A DNA stretch of 64,000 bases from PALSA-693 sp963780345 (GTDB lineage: Bacteria; Actinomycetota; Acidimicrobiia; Acidimicrobiales; Palsa-688): the NCBI GenBank assembly GCA_963780345.1, contig CAWABU010000009.1:62001-126000 (forward strand), read 5' to 3'. Each line of letters opens with the position of its first letter. Positions within the stretch are counted from its first letter, which is position 1. The notes under the pieces were generated by a model. It was not told the origin of the DNA. It ran no database searches and worked only from the letters and a program-made list of their open reading frames with translations. The position numbers were made by a program, and so were the translations under genes. Of this stretch, positions 8,484 through 17,703 are shown one piece after another.

Positions 8484-10199
8484 ATGAAGTTCGTACCGAT
8501 CGCCGAAGAGCGCCCCGTGTCCGAGGCCATCATCACGGCCCTGGCGGAGGGCGGCGTCAGGTATGTGCTTGGCATGCCCGGCGGGCTGACCGGGCCGCTG
8601 TGGCGATCTCTCCATGCCCACCCGATCATCCGGGCGATTCAGGTTCGCGAGGAATCAATCGGTGCGCTCATGGCCGAGGCCTACGGACGGTTTACCGGGC
8701 AACCCGCGGTGGTCATGGGTCAGGGAGAGTGGATCGCCGGCAACGCCGGGCAGGGCTACATGGAAGCGCTCCAGGGCAGCTCCCCTCTCCTCATTCTCAC
8801 CGAGATGTCCGATGGAGGCTCGCTGTCGCATCACGCCCCGTATCAGAGCGGGACCGGGGACTATGGAACCTGGGACGTGCGCACCACTCTCGGCGGAGTG
8901 ACCAAACGATTGATGGTGAGCCACAGTCCGGCTCAGGCCGTCCAGCACACCCAGCTGGCCCTCAAACACGCCCTGACCGGCCAGCCCGGCCCGGTCGCGG
9001 TCGTCTACCACAGCAGCGCCCTGCAAGGGCAGGTGGGACCGGCATCGCTGCCGCGGATCTATTCGACCGATGCCTACCTCCCCGCCCCGATGCGCGGCGT
9101 CGACGAAGAGGCCCTCGACTCGGTTGGCCAGGTGATCAACGCCGCCGTCCGCCCGGTGATCGTGGCCGGCAACGGGGTCCGCCTGGCGCACGCCCAAGCC
9201 AGCCTGGTGCGCCTGGCCCGCCACATCGACGCCCCTGTGGCCACCACGGCCAGCGGGAAGGGCGTATTTCCCGAGCGCGATCCGCTGTCGGTCGGGGTGA
9301 TCGGCCCGTTCGGGTGGCCTTCCGCCAATGCCGTGCTGGGCGAGGCTGATGTCGTGCTCGCCGTGGGCACCAAACTCGGACCGAGCGACACCGCCAACGA
9401 GCACGCCGCCCTGCTGGACCCGGCTCGCCAGACGTTGATCCAGATCGACGTCGAACCGCTGAACACGGCCTGGACCTTTCCTCTCGACCACGTCCTCCTC
9501 GGTGACGCCGGCTACGTCATGGACCGCCTGAGTCAGATGTACGACTCGCGATCCTGGTCGCCCGCTGGTCAAGGCCGGGATCGAACCGAGCAGGCCCGCC
9601 AGACCCACCACCGAGGCCAACCGGACGGCGCCCATGCGGATGAGTTTCCCCTGCTCCCCGAGCGGATCATTGCTCTCATGGAGGAGACCATCCCCGAGGA
9701 CACGGTGGTCACCTGTGACGCCGGGGAGAACCGGCTATTCATGATGCACTGGTTCCACACTGCCGCCGGTGGGGAGTATCTCCAGCCCGCGGCCGGAGGG
9801 GGGATGGGTTACGCCGTGCCTGCGGCCATGGCGGCCAGGTTGGCGGACCCGGTCCGACCGGTTCTGGCGGTATGCGGCGACGGCGGCTTTGCCATGTCCA
9901 TCCACGCCCTGATGACCGCGGTGCAGGAGCAGCTTCCGATAGCGGTGCTGGTTTTCAACAACGGCGCCCTGGGCTGGGTGCTCCACGGGATGGGGGACCG
10001 GGCCGTGGCCGCCAATTTTGCCGAGTTCAACCACGCCGAGATCGCCCGATCGCTCGGCTGCGACGGGGTGCAGGTCTCGAGCGCGGACGAGTTGCGGACT
10101 CTGCTCAAAGGTGTGGCCCACCTCACGACGCCGCTCGTCATCGATGTACCGACCTCCTTGGCGACCTCGTTCCAAGACGTGGTGCAAACGCTGGGCTAG
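8484..10199 (+). CDS. Thiamine-pyrophosphate-dependent enzyme, acetolactate synthase/benzoylformate decarboxylase type
   Basis: A 571-residue protein with the three-domain POX-like layout. The N-terminal domain carries the activating Glu in QVREESIGALMAEAYGR, the middle domain has a Rossmann-like region (RPVIVAGNGVRLA), and the C-terminal TPP motif is GDGGFAMS...VFNNG. The start ATG 8484 has GGAG seven bases upstream. The open frame extends upstream to 7815, but that part only shadows the LLM gene. It could be a decarboxylase, carboligase or acetolactate-synthase-like enzyme; no small regulatory subunit is adjacent, so classical IlvB is unlikely. Confidence 0.9.
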   Translation: MKFVPIAEERPVSEAIITALAEGGVRYVLGMPGGLTGPLWRSLHAHPIIRAIQVREESIGALMAEAYGRFTGQPAVVMGQGEWIAGNAGQGYMEALQGSSPLLILTEMSDGGSLSHHAPYQSGTGDYGTWDVRTTLGGVTKRLMVSHSPAQAVQHTQLALKHALTGQPGPVAVVYHSSALQGQVGPASLPRIYSTDAYLPAPMRGVDEEALDSVGQVINAAVRPVIVAGNGVRLAHAQASLVRLARHIDAPVATTASGKGVFPERDPLSVGVIGPFGWPSANAVLGEADVVLAVGTKLGPSDTANEHAALLDPARQTLIQIDVEPLNTAWTFPLDHVLLGDAGYVMDRLSQMYDSRSWSPAGQGRDRTEQARQTHHRGQPDGAHADEFPLLPERIIALMEETIPEDTVVTCDAGENRLFMMHWFHTAAGGEYLQPAAGGGMGYAVPAAMAARLADPVRPVLAVCGDGGFAMSIHALMTAVQEQLPIAVLVFNNGALGWVLHGMGDRAVAANFAEFNHAEIARSLGCDGVQVSSADELRTLLKGVAHLTTPLVIDVPTSLATSFQDVVQTLG

Positions 10200-10238
10200 C
10201 GCGAGGAAGGAGCCAGCCCCGGAGGCGATAGACGGCGC

Positions 10239-10267
10239 TTGACGCCCTTCCGGTTTGGCGCGATTAT
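10239..10267 (+). promoter_or_regulatory. Candidate sigma-70-type promoter upstream of the amidohydrolase
   Basis: TTGACG at 10239-10244 and GATTAT at 10262-10267 are 17 bases apart, a good spacing with 5/6 and 4/6 matches to consensus. Transcription would start near 10274 and give a leader of about 84 bases to the ATG at 10358. Pattern match only. Confidence 0.35.
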
Positions 10268-10357
10268 CAGTTAGAAACCAGAAGGTATGACGTCCGAGTT
10301 TCCCCGGCGACCGTCGGGCTATGCTCCGGGCGTGGCTGTGGAGGGAGGAGGACGGCG

Positions 10358-11536
10358 ATGACCGATCTGATGTGGGCCAACTCGGGGGATGCGCACGTGC
10401 TGGAGCCGCCGGGTCTGTGGCAGGAGCGGATGCCGGCGGACCTGGCCGCCCGGATGCCGCGCAGCGAGAAGATCGACGAGCGCACCGAACGGGTGCACGT
10501 CGATGGCCGGTCTTTCGAGCGCAAGATCGGCCTCAACCCGGTTATGACCGAAGAGGACCTGGAGTTTGCCGGGTTAAAGGGCAGCGGGCGCCAGGTGGGA
10601 ATGCGGGCCCGGGAAGTGTCGGGCCGGCCACCGGGGGCCTGGGATGTGAAGCTGCGGCTCAAGGACCTGGACGCAGAGGGGGTCTGGGGGGAGGCGGTGT
10701 ATCCCTCCATCGGCTTGTGGAACGGGATGATCAAAGATCCGGTCCTCTACCGGGAGGGGGTGCGAGCGGCCAACGACTGGCTGAAGGAGACGTTCCTGGA
10801 CGCGACCCCTCGCTCGATCCCGGCGGCGGAGATCTCGGTGCGCTCGGTCGACGACGCGGTGGCCGAGGCCACCCGGGTGGCGGAGATGGGCTTCAAGGCC
10901 ATCAACCTGCCCACCACCCTCGACGAGGACGGCATCCACAACTGGAACTACGACACCTGGGAGCCCCTCTGGGCCACCGCCGAAGAAGCCGGGCTGGTGC
11001 TGGCCATCCACATCGGCTCCGAAGCCAAAGACCCCGGCGCGTCAGGCAACCGGCTCTTCCACGGTCCGGGCGGGGCGGTGCTCAACTACGTGGAGACCAC
11101 CTTCGGGGGCCAGCGGGCCGCCACCATGCTGGTCACCTCCGGGGCCCTGGACCGCCACCCCGACCTCAAAGTCCTCATCTCCGAGGGCGGGGCCACCTGG
11201 GTGCCCTTCATCGCCGACCGCATGGACGAGGGCTACCGCCAGCACGGCGTCTACGTGCGGCCCAAGCTGTCCCGCCCGCCCAGCGAGATCATCTACGAGC
11301 AGGTCTACGCCTCCTTCCAGCACGACCGCTCGGCGGTCCTGGCCTACACCGCCATGGGCTACCAGAACGTCATGTGGGGCAGCGACTACCCCCATATGGA
11401 GGGCACCTTCGGCCACACCCAGAAGATCCTCCACGAGCTCTTCGACGACGTGGACGAGGCCGCCCGCTACCGCATGACCCAGGGCGCCTTCCTCGAACTG
11501 TTCCCCAGCGTCGGCCGGCCGCCGGCCGCCGCCTAG
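10358..11536 (+). CDS. Amidohydrolase_2-family metal-dependent hydrolase/decarboxylase
   Basis: A 392-residue TIM-barrel protein with a strong GGAGGA ribosome-binding site eight bases before ATG. The N-terminal SGDAHVLEPPGLW matches the family DxHxxEP motif; LAIHIGSEA, the HPDLKVLISEGGATW strand and VMWGSDYPHMEGTF (the conserved Asp near the C-terminus) are also typical. Family members include 2-amino-3-carboxymuconate-semialdehyde decarboxylase-like enzymes and many uncharacterised actinobacterial hydrolases. The thiolase-like gene follows on the same strand after 81 bases. Substrate unknown. Confidence 0.9.
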   Translation: MTDLMWANSGDAHVLEPPGLWQERMPADLAARMPRSEKIDERTERVHVDGRSFERKIGLNPVMTEEDLEFAGLKGSGRQVGMRAREVSGRPPGAWDVKLRLKDLDAEGVWGEAVYPSIGLWNGMIKDPVLYREGVRAANDWLKETFLDATPRSIPAAEISVRSVDDAVAEATRVAEMGFKAINLPTTLDEDGIHNWNYDTWEPLWATAEEAGLVLAIHIGSEAKDPGASGNRLFHGPGGAVLNYVETTFGGQRAATMLVTSGALDRHPDLKVLISEGGATWVPFIADRMDEGYRQHGVYVRPKLSRPPSEIIYEQVYASFQHDRSAVLAYTAMGYQNVMWGSDYPHMEGTFGHTQKILHELFDDVDEAARYRMTQGAFLELFPSVGRPPAAA

Positions 11537-11617
11537 CGGGCGGGGCGCCGCCCAGCCCCGGCTTCGGACCGTGGCCCAGCGTTGACGTAGGAACGATGAC
11601 GTCAGACAGGAGTGAAT

Positions 11618-12805
11618 GTGTCAGAACGAACCCTGCGCGGCAAGGCTGCGGTCATTGGCATCGGCGAGAGTGTCTATTACCGCCACGGCCGGTCGCCTGA
11701 TCCGGAATTCGTCCTGGCTTTGCAGGCCATCCGGGCGGCCTGCGAGGACGCCGGATTGGCCCCGAAGGACATTGAGGGTTTCTCCTCGTACTCTGATGAC
11801 CGCAGTCAGCCGGTCCGGCTGGCGGCCGCCCTGGGCCTCAACGACCTGCGCTTTTCCGTCATGCAGTGGACGGGTGGCGGGGGCGGCATGGCCGCGGCGG
11901 TCTCCAATGCGGCGGCCGCGGTGGCTACCGGTCAGGCCGATTACGTGGTCGTGTTGCGGGCGCTGGCCCAGGGCCAGTTCGGCCGGTTCGGGCAGACCCG
12001 TAGCACGGGCGGCGAGGTGACCGGCGAACAGGCGTACACGGCGTCGTACGGCATCGGTTCGGCGGGACAGATGTATGGCTTCAAATACATGCGCTGGATG
12101 CATGACCACGGCGGGGTCGGCCTCGAAGCCCAGAAGGCGGTGTCGCTGGCTTCATATCACCATGCCCAGCAGAACCCGAGGGCGGTCATGTATGGCCGGC
12201 CCCTCACCCCGGAGGACTACGACCAGTCCCGCATGATCGTGGAACCGTGGCGGCTCTTCGACTTCTGCCAGGAAAACGACGCCGCGGCCGCCCTGATCCT
12301 CACCTCCCCCGAGCGGGCCAGAGATCACCCCCGGCCCCCCGTCTATATCCTCGCCGGCGCGTCCGGGGCCAACCACGGCTTCGGGCGAAAGGTCAACAAC
12401 TCCCCCACTTATGCCACGTCGAATTTCACCACCATCGCGCCGCGGCTGTGGAAGATGGCCCAGCTGGGACCGTCGGACGTGGACGTCATCCAGAGCTATG
12501 AAAACTTCACGGGTGGGGTGGTCATGAGCCTGGTCGAGCACGGCATCTGTGCTGCGGAAGCAGTCGACGAGGAGCTCACGTTCGAGAATCTGATCGCACC
12601 CTCGGGGCGGCTGCCGCTCAACACGTCGGGGGGGAACCTGGCCGAGGCCTACGTGCACGGACTCAACCTGGCCGTCGAAGGGGTTCGTCAGGTCCGCGGC
12701 GAATCGCCCAACCAGGTACCGGACGTCAAGGTGGCGCTGGTAACGGCCGGGCCGCTGACGGCGCCCGTCTCGGATCTGGTGCTGGGGACTGAGGAGGTGC
12801 TGTGA
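11618..12805 (+). CDS. Thiolase-fold lipid-transfer-protein-like enzyme (SCP-x/Ltp2 group)
   Basis: About 395 residues of thiolase fold: GIGESVYYRHG at the N-terminus, then WTGGGGGMAAAVSNAAAAV, and a C-terminal NTSGGNLAEAYVHGLN. Where biosynthetic and degradative thiolases have the nucleophilic Cys there is only a glycine-rich stretch. This is typical of the Ltp2-like aldolases and lipid-transfer-type members rather than true thiolases. GTG 11618 is preferred over GTG 11612 because AGGAG ends at 11612. The DUF35 partner overlaps by four bases. Such pairs act in side-chain degradation of steroids and related acyl-CoAs (family knowledge); the substrate here is open. Confidence 0.88.
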   Translation: MSERTLRGKAAVIGIGESVYYRHGRSPDPEFVLALQAIRAACEDAGLAPKDIEGFSSYSDDRSQPVRLAAALGLNDLRFSVMQWTGGGGGMAAAVSNAAAAVATGQADYVVVLRALAQGQFGRFGQTRSTGGEVTGEQAYTASYGIGSAGQMYGFKYMRWMHDHGGVGLEAQKAVSLASYHHAQQNPRAVMYGRPLTPEDYDQSRMIVEPWRLFDFCQENDAAAALILTSPERARDHPRPPVYILAGASGANHGFGRKVNNSPTYATSNFTTIAPRLWKMAQLGPSDVDVIQSYENFTGGVVMSLVEHGICAAEAVDEELTFENLIAPSGRLPLNTSGGNLAEAYVHGLNLAVEGVRQVRGESPNQVPDVKVALVTAGPLTAPVSDLVLGTEEVL

Positions 12806-13260
12806 CCGACGGCGGAGCAAGCAGCTATATCCTGCCCGAGCGGTTCCAGCCCGGACCCGAGTCGACCGGGCTGGACGACCCGTATTGGTCCGCGACGCGC
12901 CACGGGCAGCTCGTGGTGCAGCGGTGCCAGACCTGCCACAGCTGGCAGTGGGGGCCGGAGTGGTCCTGTTACACCTGCGGTTCCTTCGACGTGGCCTGGG
13001 AGGAGGTGCCTCGCGACGGTGACCGTTATGAGGGAGTGATCTACTCGTGGGAGCGGGTGTGGCACCCCACCGACCCGCGACTCTCCCCCGCCCTCCCTTA
13101 TGTGATCCTGCTCGTCTCCCTCCCCTCCGCCGGGGACATCCGGATGGTCGGGAACCTGGTCGGCGACCAGACCCGACCCATCACCATCGGTTCCAGGGTC
13201 GGCGCGGTGTTTGAACACCACGAGGGCTTCTCCCTGGTCCAGTGGGAGCTGCTGGACTGA
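12802..13260 (+). CDS. DUF35 OB-fold, zinc-ribbon partner protein of the thiolase-like enzyme
   Basis: A 152-residue protein with an N-terminal zinc ribbon (Cys42-x2-Cys45 ... Cys56-x2-Cys59, CQTC and CYTC) and a C-terminal OB-fold segment (IYSWERVWHP, YVILLVSLP, IGSRVGAVFEHHEG). It starts at GTG overlapping the upstream stop (GTGA). DUF35 proteins form obligate complexes with thiolase-like or MaoC-like enzymes and help hold the acyl-CoA, which fits the gene pair. Confidence 0.93.
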   Translation: MTDGGASSYILPERFQPGPESTGLDDPYWSATRHGQLVVQRCQTCHSWQWGPEWSCYTCGSFDVAWEEVPRDGDRYEGVIYSWERVWHPTDPRLSPALPYVILLVSLPSAGDIRMVGNLVGDQTRPITIGSRVGAVFEHHEGFSLVQWELLD

Positions 13261-13273
13261 TACCACGGGGTGC

Positions 13274-13329
13274 GGCTGGCGGCTGGCGGCTGGCGGCTGG
13301 CGGCTGGCGGCCCGCGGCCCGCGGCCCGC
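13274..13329 (+). repeat. 7-bp tandem repeat array, eight units of two types
   Basis: Five consecutive GGCTGGC units (13274-13308) are followed without interruption by three GGCCCGC units (13309-13329) and a partial unit. The block switch at one junction suggests two rounds of expansion from variants of one heptamer. It sits between the convergent DUF35 and CoA-transferase genes and encodes nothing recognisable. Confidence 0.95.
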
Positions 13330-13388
13330 GGCCTTCTCGGGCTCGAGCCGGCCCGAGGTCGGGAGCGGCCAATGATTTTGCGCCCAAT

Positions 13389-13406
13389 CCGGACGTATAT
13401 GTCCGG
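13389..13406. terminator. 18-bp palindrome between convergent genes
   Basis: CCGGAC and GTCCGG flank a GTATAT centre, with a further T-A pair and one G-T opposition inside. It is in the 169-base gap between two convergent genes, where a bidirectional terminator would be expected. There is no T-run, so this is a weak terminator call; a protein-binding palindrome is equally possible. Confidence 0.35.
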
Positions 13407-13429
13407 GTAGACGACAGAATCGGTGCCGC

Positions 13430-14643
13430 CTACCCGATCACCCCGGTGTCGCGGAGGCGGGCGGTGTCGTCCGCCGTCATCCCCAGCAGGTCGCCGAGGA
13501 CCTCGTCGGTGTCCTGGCCGATGCTCGGCGCGGCCGTCTGGTGGCTCCCGCTCCGCTCGAGGCGATACGAGAGGCCGTCGTAAGGCATCGGACCCGCATC
13601 CTTCTGCTCGAGCCACGGCCAGAACTCGTTGGCGAGCAGGTTTTCATCGGAGTGCAGATCGAGGCAATTTTGCACGGGATACGCCGGCAGCCCGACCGCC
13701 TGTAGGGAGGCGGTGAGTTCAGCCGCGTCTCGTCGTGCCGTCAAACCCTGGACGTAGTCGTCCAGGGCCTCGGGGCTCTCGAGTCGCTGGATCATGGTGG
13801 CAAAACGAGGATCACCGGGCGAAGCCCCGAGCACGGCCAACAGGTCGAGCCACTGTCGATCGTCAGCCACGGCGATCGTGATCCAGCGCTCGCCTTCGGC
13901 GTCGTCGACGCAGCGATAGGCGCCATGCGGAGCGTAACGATTGGAGGTATTGCCCTGGGCGTGCATCACGGTCCCGGATGACGCGTAGTCGACCACGGCG
14001 GGCGCGAGGAAGTTGATGGCCGCTTCGTACTGGGAGATGTCGAGATACTGCCCACGTCCGGTCCGGCGGCGATAGTCCAGGGCGGCCAGCAGGGCAAAGG
14101 CGGCCAGCCGCGGCACCACAAAATCGGTGTAGGCCCCATAAGGGGCGCGATCTCCGTCTCCGAGTACCCCGACAAGTAGAAGAAACCTGACAGCGAAGCC
14201 ATCAGCTGTCCGAATCCCCGGTACTGCGCGTGCGGGCCCGTCTGACCCTGCATGCACGTGGACAGCACGATCACGTCCGGACGGATCTGACGGAGGTCGT
14301 CGTAGCCGAGCCCCCATTTCGGCATGACGCCCGGCGTATAGCTATTGGCCACCACATCGAAGTGCGGAACCAGCCGGCGGACGATGTCGCGGGCCTCTCG
14401 TCGGCTCATATCGAGCATGACGCTCTTCTTCGATGAGTTGAAACTCCCGAAAAACTGGCTCCGGTTGATGTCAGGACGGGCGTCCTTCCACGGCCCCGTC
14501 AGCCGCAAGCCGTCGGGCCGGGCGATCGACTCGACCTTGACCACCGTCGCCCCGTTGTCGGCGAGGTATTTGGTGGCGATCGGTCCCACGCCAAACCAGG
14601 TGAAATCAAGGACCGACACCCCCTGCATCGCTAGTCGACCCAC
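13430..14643 (-). pseudogene. Class III (CaiB/BaiF-type) CoA-transferase, frameshifted
   Basis: Two overlapping frames together make one CoA-transferase of about 404 residues. The N-terminal part (GTG 14643, with AGGAG five bases upstream) reads VLDFTWFGVGPIATKYLAD. After SETEIAP the homologous sequence continues in another frame as PYGAYTDFVVPRLAAFALL, with the family's conserved Asp, through RRRTGRGQYLDISQYE to 13430. Adding one C to the minus-strand CCCC run (plus-strand GGGG at 14142-14145) restores a single frame as IAPPYGAYTD. Either the gene is recently inactivated or one base is missing from the assembly. The second CoA-transferase lies 51 bases upstream. Confidence 0.85.
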
Positions 14644-14694
14644 CGCTTCTCCTCGCTATCGGTTGGCGCGCCGGCCATCCATCCCAGTGATTAC

Positions 14695-15972
14695 CTATAT
14701 GACGCCGGTCGAGTACAGATGCCGGACCCGGTCGAGGCTATAGCCCAACAGCTGGACGTACACCGGGAGATTGTGCTCCCCGAGCCGCGGTGCCGGCCGC
14801 AATTCCACTCCGGGTACGTCGCTGTACTTGACGAAACCGCCGGGCAGAGTGAGGTCCCGCCCGACACCAGGATGGAAGAACGTCCGGAAGTAGTCCCGGG
14901 CCGCCAGTTGCGGATCCTCGAAGATGTCCTTGACCGTCGATACCGGCGCCAGCAGTATCCGGCGTTCGATGGCCCCTTCGTACAAAAACGACTTGGTCTT
15001 GGTTCGCAACCAGGCCTCGATGGCGGCGTCGCTCCGGCGCATCAGCTCGAGCAATCCCGCGTCCGCGTCCATCAGACGTGATGGGGCGAAGGTGTTCCAA
15101 TCGACCGCCTGCAGCCAGGGTGAGGCGGCGCCTTCCTCCGTCATCCACTCCACGACCAGTCGGGCCGACTCGCCCAACAGGAGAGCGGCGACCTGCCCAT
15201 CAGCCACGTCAAAGATCAGCCGCCGGGTCAGATCGCCGGCCCCGATCATCACGCCACTGCGGGTCAGCCAATCCCCGTGGAGGAGCGGGAAGGCCTGTTC
15301 GTTCATCAGGGTCCAGACCACGCACGCCTGGGTATCGACGACGACCCTCTGCCCCTGACCGTCGCCGAGCCGGGCAAAGTAGGCGAGCATGCTGGCGGTC
15401 GCGGCCTCGGCGCCGGCGTGCAGATGGGCCTGCGGCATACTGATCTGCAGGGGCGGACGGCCCGGAATCCCGGTCAGGTACATCATGCCGCCGGCGGCCC
15501 ACAAGGTGATATCCGCGGCCACCCACTGGGCCGCCGGGCCCCGCTCGCCGAACGGGGTGATGGTGGTGTAGATGAGGCCCGGATTGACTTCGAACAGCGC
15601 CTGGTAGCCGATTCCCCGCTCATCGAAATAGGCGGCGCCGGACGACTCGACCACGAAGTCGGCGGTCCTCACCAGGTCCACGAACGCCCGACATCCGTCG
15701 GCCCGGTCAAGGTTGAGGGTGATGGACCGTTTCCCGGCCTGATAGGCGACGAAGTAGGCACTCCGGTCGGGCCCAGGCACCCCGTCGACGAAAGGGTCGA
15801 TGCGGCGGGTCTGGCAACCGCCGATCGGCTCGACTTTGATGACGTCGGCACCGAATTCAGCGAACATCCGACCGCAGAACGCGCCCCGCTCATCGGTCAG
15901 GTCGAGAACCCGAAGCCCTTCCAGGATCGGCCGTCCGGCGGCATCGGGGCCCGGCATCCGATTCTCAGCCAT
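14695..15972 (-). CDS. Class III (CaiB/BaiF-type) CoA-transferase
   Basis: A 425-residue protein with family landmarks: LRVLDLTDERGAFCGRMFAEFGADVIKVEP at the N-terminus (in pieces), YFVAYQAGKRSITLNL, and VKDIFEDPQLAARDYF near the C-terminus. Class III enzymes move CoA between carboxylic acids through an Asp-bound anhydride. Here the segment that normally reads AD-x-x-x-G reads QAHLHAGAEAA, so the catalytic Asp may be replaced by His. It may work as a heteromer with the adjacent downstream CoA-transferase, whose Asp is present. Confidence 0.9.
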   Translation of the reverse strand: MAENRMPGPDAAGRPILEGLRVLDLTDERGAFCGRMFAEFGADVIKVEPIGGCQTRRIDPFVDGVPGPDRSAYFVAYQAGKRSITLNLDRADGCRAFVDLVRTADFVVESSGAAYFDERGIGYQALFEVNPGLIYTTITPFGERGPAAQWVAADITLWAAGGMMYLTGIPGRPPLQISMPQAHLHAGAEAATASMLAYFARLGDGQGQRVVVDTQACVVWTLMNEQAFPLLHGDWLTRSGVMIGAGDLTRRLIFDVADGQVAALLLGESARLVVEWMTEEGAASPWLQAVDWNTFAPSRLMDADAGLLELMRRSDAAIEAWLRTKTKSFLYEGAIERRILLAPVSTVKDIFEDPQLAARDYFRTFFHPGVGRDLTLPGGFVKYSDVPGVELRPAPRLGEHNLPVYVQLLGYSLDRVRHLYSTGVI

Positions 15973-16082
15973 CCGTCAACCATCCGCTCGTGCCGGCCCA
16001 AGGCGATGTTTTGGACCCTCCACTATCGGGCCAGAATGATACTGAAGTCTGGTTTCGCCGGCCGGAATGGGCGTGACCCTGC

Positions 16083-17606
16083 TCAGGTGCCCGGCGGGCG
16101 GGGCTGGTTGGTCGTGGCCAGGTCCAGCATCTGCTCATACATGGTGAGGATCTGGATTCCGTAGTTTGGATCGCTAGCCCAGACGCCCGTCAACGATTCC
16201 CAGGTCGGACAGCAACCGTGCCGCCCTTGATGGGACGGCGTGAGCGTCGGCAGAACGGGGGCTGGGGCGGGCTTCGGAGCAACCCCGCCGCCAGCGAAGA
16301 TGCGAAGGAGCTGCAGCTGTCCGAGCACGCCGGCCTCAGGAGAGGAGAAGCCCCAGCCCTGACCACAGGTGTCACAGTGGCCGATGCCGGCGTAATTGTT
16401 GAACCCGACGGCGTCGGGAGAGCTGAACCCGCCCGTCTCCAGGACGGCCTGGGCAAACGCCACGTCGCCGCGCACACCCTCCTTGGCCCCGTCGGTGAGG
16501 TACCAGTTCGCCAGCTTGGTGATGGTGGTCGAGGTCAGATCGTTATAGCCCTGGGCCGCGAACCAGGCCGTCAGCTCATCAGCGTTGAGCGCGGCTGCGC
16601 CCATGATGCTCAACCCCCCGGTCTTGGGCACGTCCGGTGCGGTGACGCCCACTTTGGCCAGGGCCGCCTTCTCGTCGGCCTGAACCCCGGCCAGCCGGCG
16701 GTTGGATGCGGTCAGCTGCTGCTCCGCGCCGTGCAGGGCGGCGACCGCCGGCGGAACCCGGCTCTGAGCGGCGGCCGCCCGGCCGCGATCGGTCGCCAGG
16801 GTGAGGCCGTCGGCCGAGACGACTCCGGCGCGACGACGAACGAGGCGGTCATCGGACGCCACGGCCTGGATATCCGCGCCCAGGTTGGAGACGACCACCT
16901 GGGCCACCACGTTGACCTCGCCGCCGTCGATGGCCGCGTTCTGGGCGGTGTTGAGGTCGCGCAGGGCGGCAGGCTGAGGAGCAGTGAGGGCGCCGGTGTA
17001 GAGGCCCACGGCGAGCCCGTGCAGCCGAGCCCGGTCGCCGGCCAGTCGGGAGGTGGCCCGGCGGTCGGCGTTAGTGGCGAGCCGGAGGGCGGCCTGATCG
17101 GCCGCCAAACGGCCCGCAGCCCTCGCCTCAACCGCGCTGGCGGCGCGGGCCTGAGCCTGCTCGTCGGCCAACGTCTGCCGATCGGTGGCGACCTTCAGTT
17201 CCGATCCGCTGACGGCCAGTTCGGCATAGACCGTCGAAAGCTGGAAGCGCTCGCGGACCACCGTCGCCTGCTCCGCCCGGATGGCGGCCCGCATGGCCGC
17301 CAGGTTGGCGGCTGGAGGGGCCGGCGGAGCGACCTGGCTGGCACTCGGAGGCAGGGTCCCGCTGGTGGTCCCCCCGGCCGACGTGGTGGAAGTGGTGCTG
17401 GCGGCGCCGATCGTGGTGGTGGAAGTGGTGGACATGGGGGGGATCGAGGTGCTCGTCGTCGAGCTCGTGGTCGAGCTGCTCGTGGAGGAAGGTTCCGGGC
17501 TCGCACCGGCCACCGCGCCGGACGGGGCCGCCCAGGCGCCGGCCGTCAGGACGGTGCCCATCGCGATGGCTGCCACCCGACCCACCCGCCTGCCTCGGCT
17601 ACCCAC
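16083..17606 (-). CDS. Secreted glucosaminidase-type peptidoglycan hydrolase with coiled coil
   Basis: A 507-residue exported protein. A signal peptide covers roughly residues 1-34, followed by a Ser/Thr linker (about 38-85), a long Ala/Gln-rich helical region (about 90-330) and a C-terminal glucosaminidase-like domain. The domain shows VAFAQAVLETGGFSS with the probable catalytic Glu, FNNYAGIGHCDTCGQGW, and a Cys-Cys pair in GRHGCCPTWESL. It probably cleaves or binds the glycan strand during growth or division. The helical region resembles the autoinhibitory coils of actinobacterial wall hydrolases, which is inference. Confidence 0.85.
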   Translation of the reverse strand: MGSRGRRVGRVAAIAMGTVLTAGAWAAPSGAVAGASPEPSSTSSSTTSSTTSTSIPPMSTTSTTTIGAASTTSTTSAGGTTSGTLPPSASQVAPPAPPAANLAAMRAAIRAEQATVVRERFQLSTVYAELAVSGSELKVATDRQTLADEQAQARAASAVEARAAGRLAADQAALRLATNADRRATSRLAGDRARLHGLAVGLYTGALTAPQPAALRDLNTAQNAAIDGGEVNVVAQVVVSNLGADIQAVASDDRLVRRRAGVVSADGLTLATDRGRAAAAQSRVPPAVAALHGAEQQLTASNRRLAGVQADEKAALAKVGVTAPDVPKTGGLSIMGAAALNADELTAWFAAQGYNDLTSTTITKLANWYLTDGAKEGVRGDVAFAQAVLETGGFSSPDAVGFNNYAGIGHCDTCGQGWGFSSPEAGVLGQLQLLRIFAGGGVAPKPAPAPVLPTLTPSHQGRHGCCPTWESLTGVWASDPNYGIQILTMYEQMLDLATTNQPRPPGT

Positions 17607-17703
17607 GCGACAAAGGTTGGTCGCTCCGGGCCCCGAAAGGTAATCGGCCTGGCCGAAGAGTCACAATTGGAGGCTGCTCGGCATTGACGCCTACCGTGAA
17701 GCG

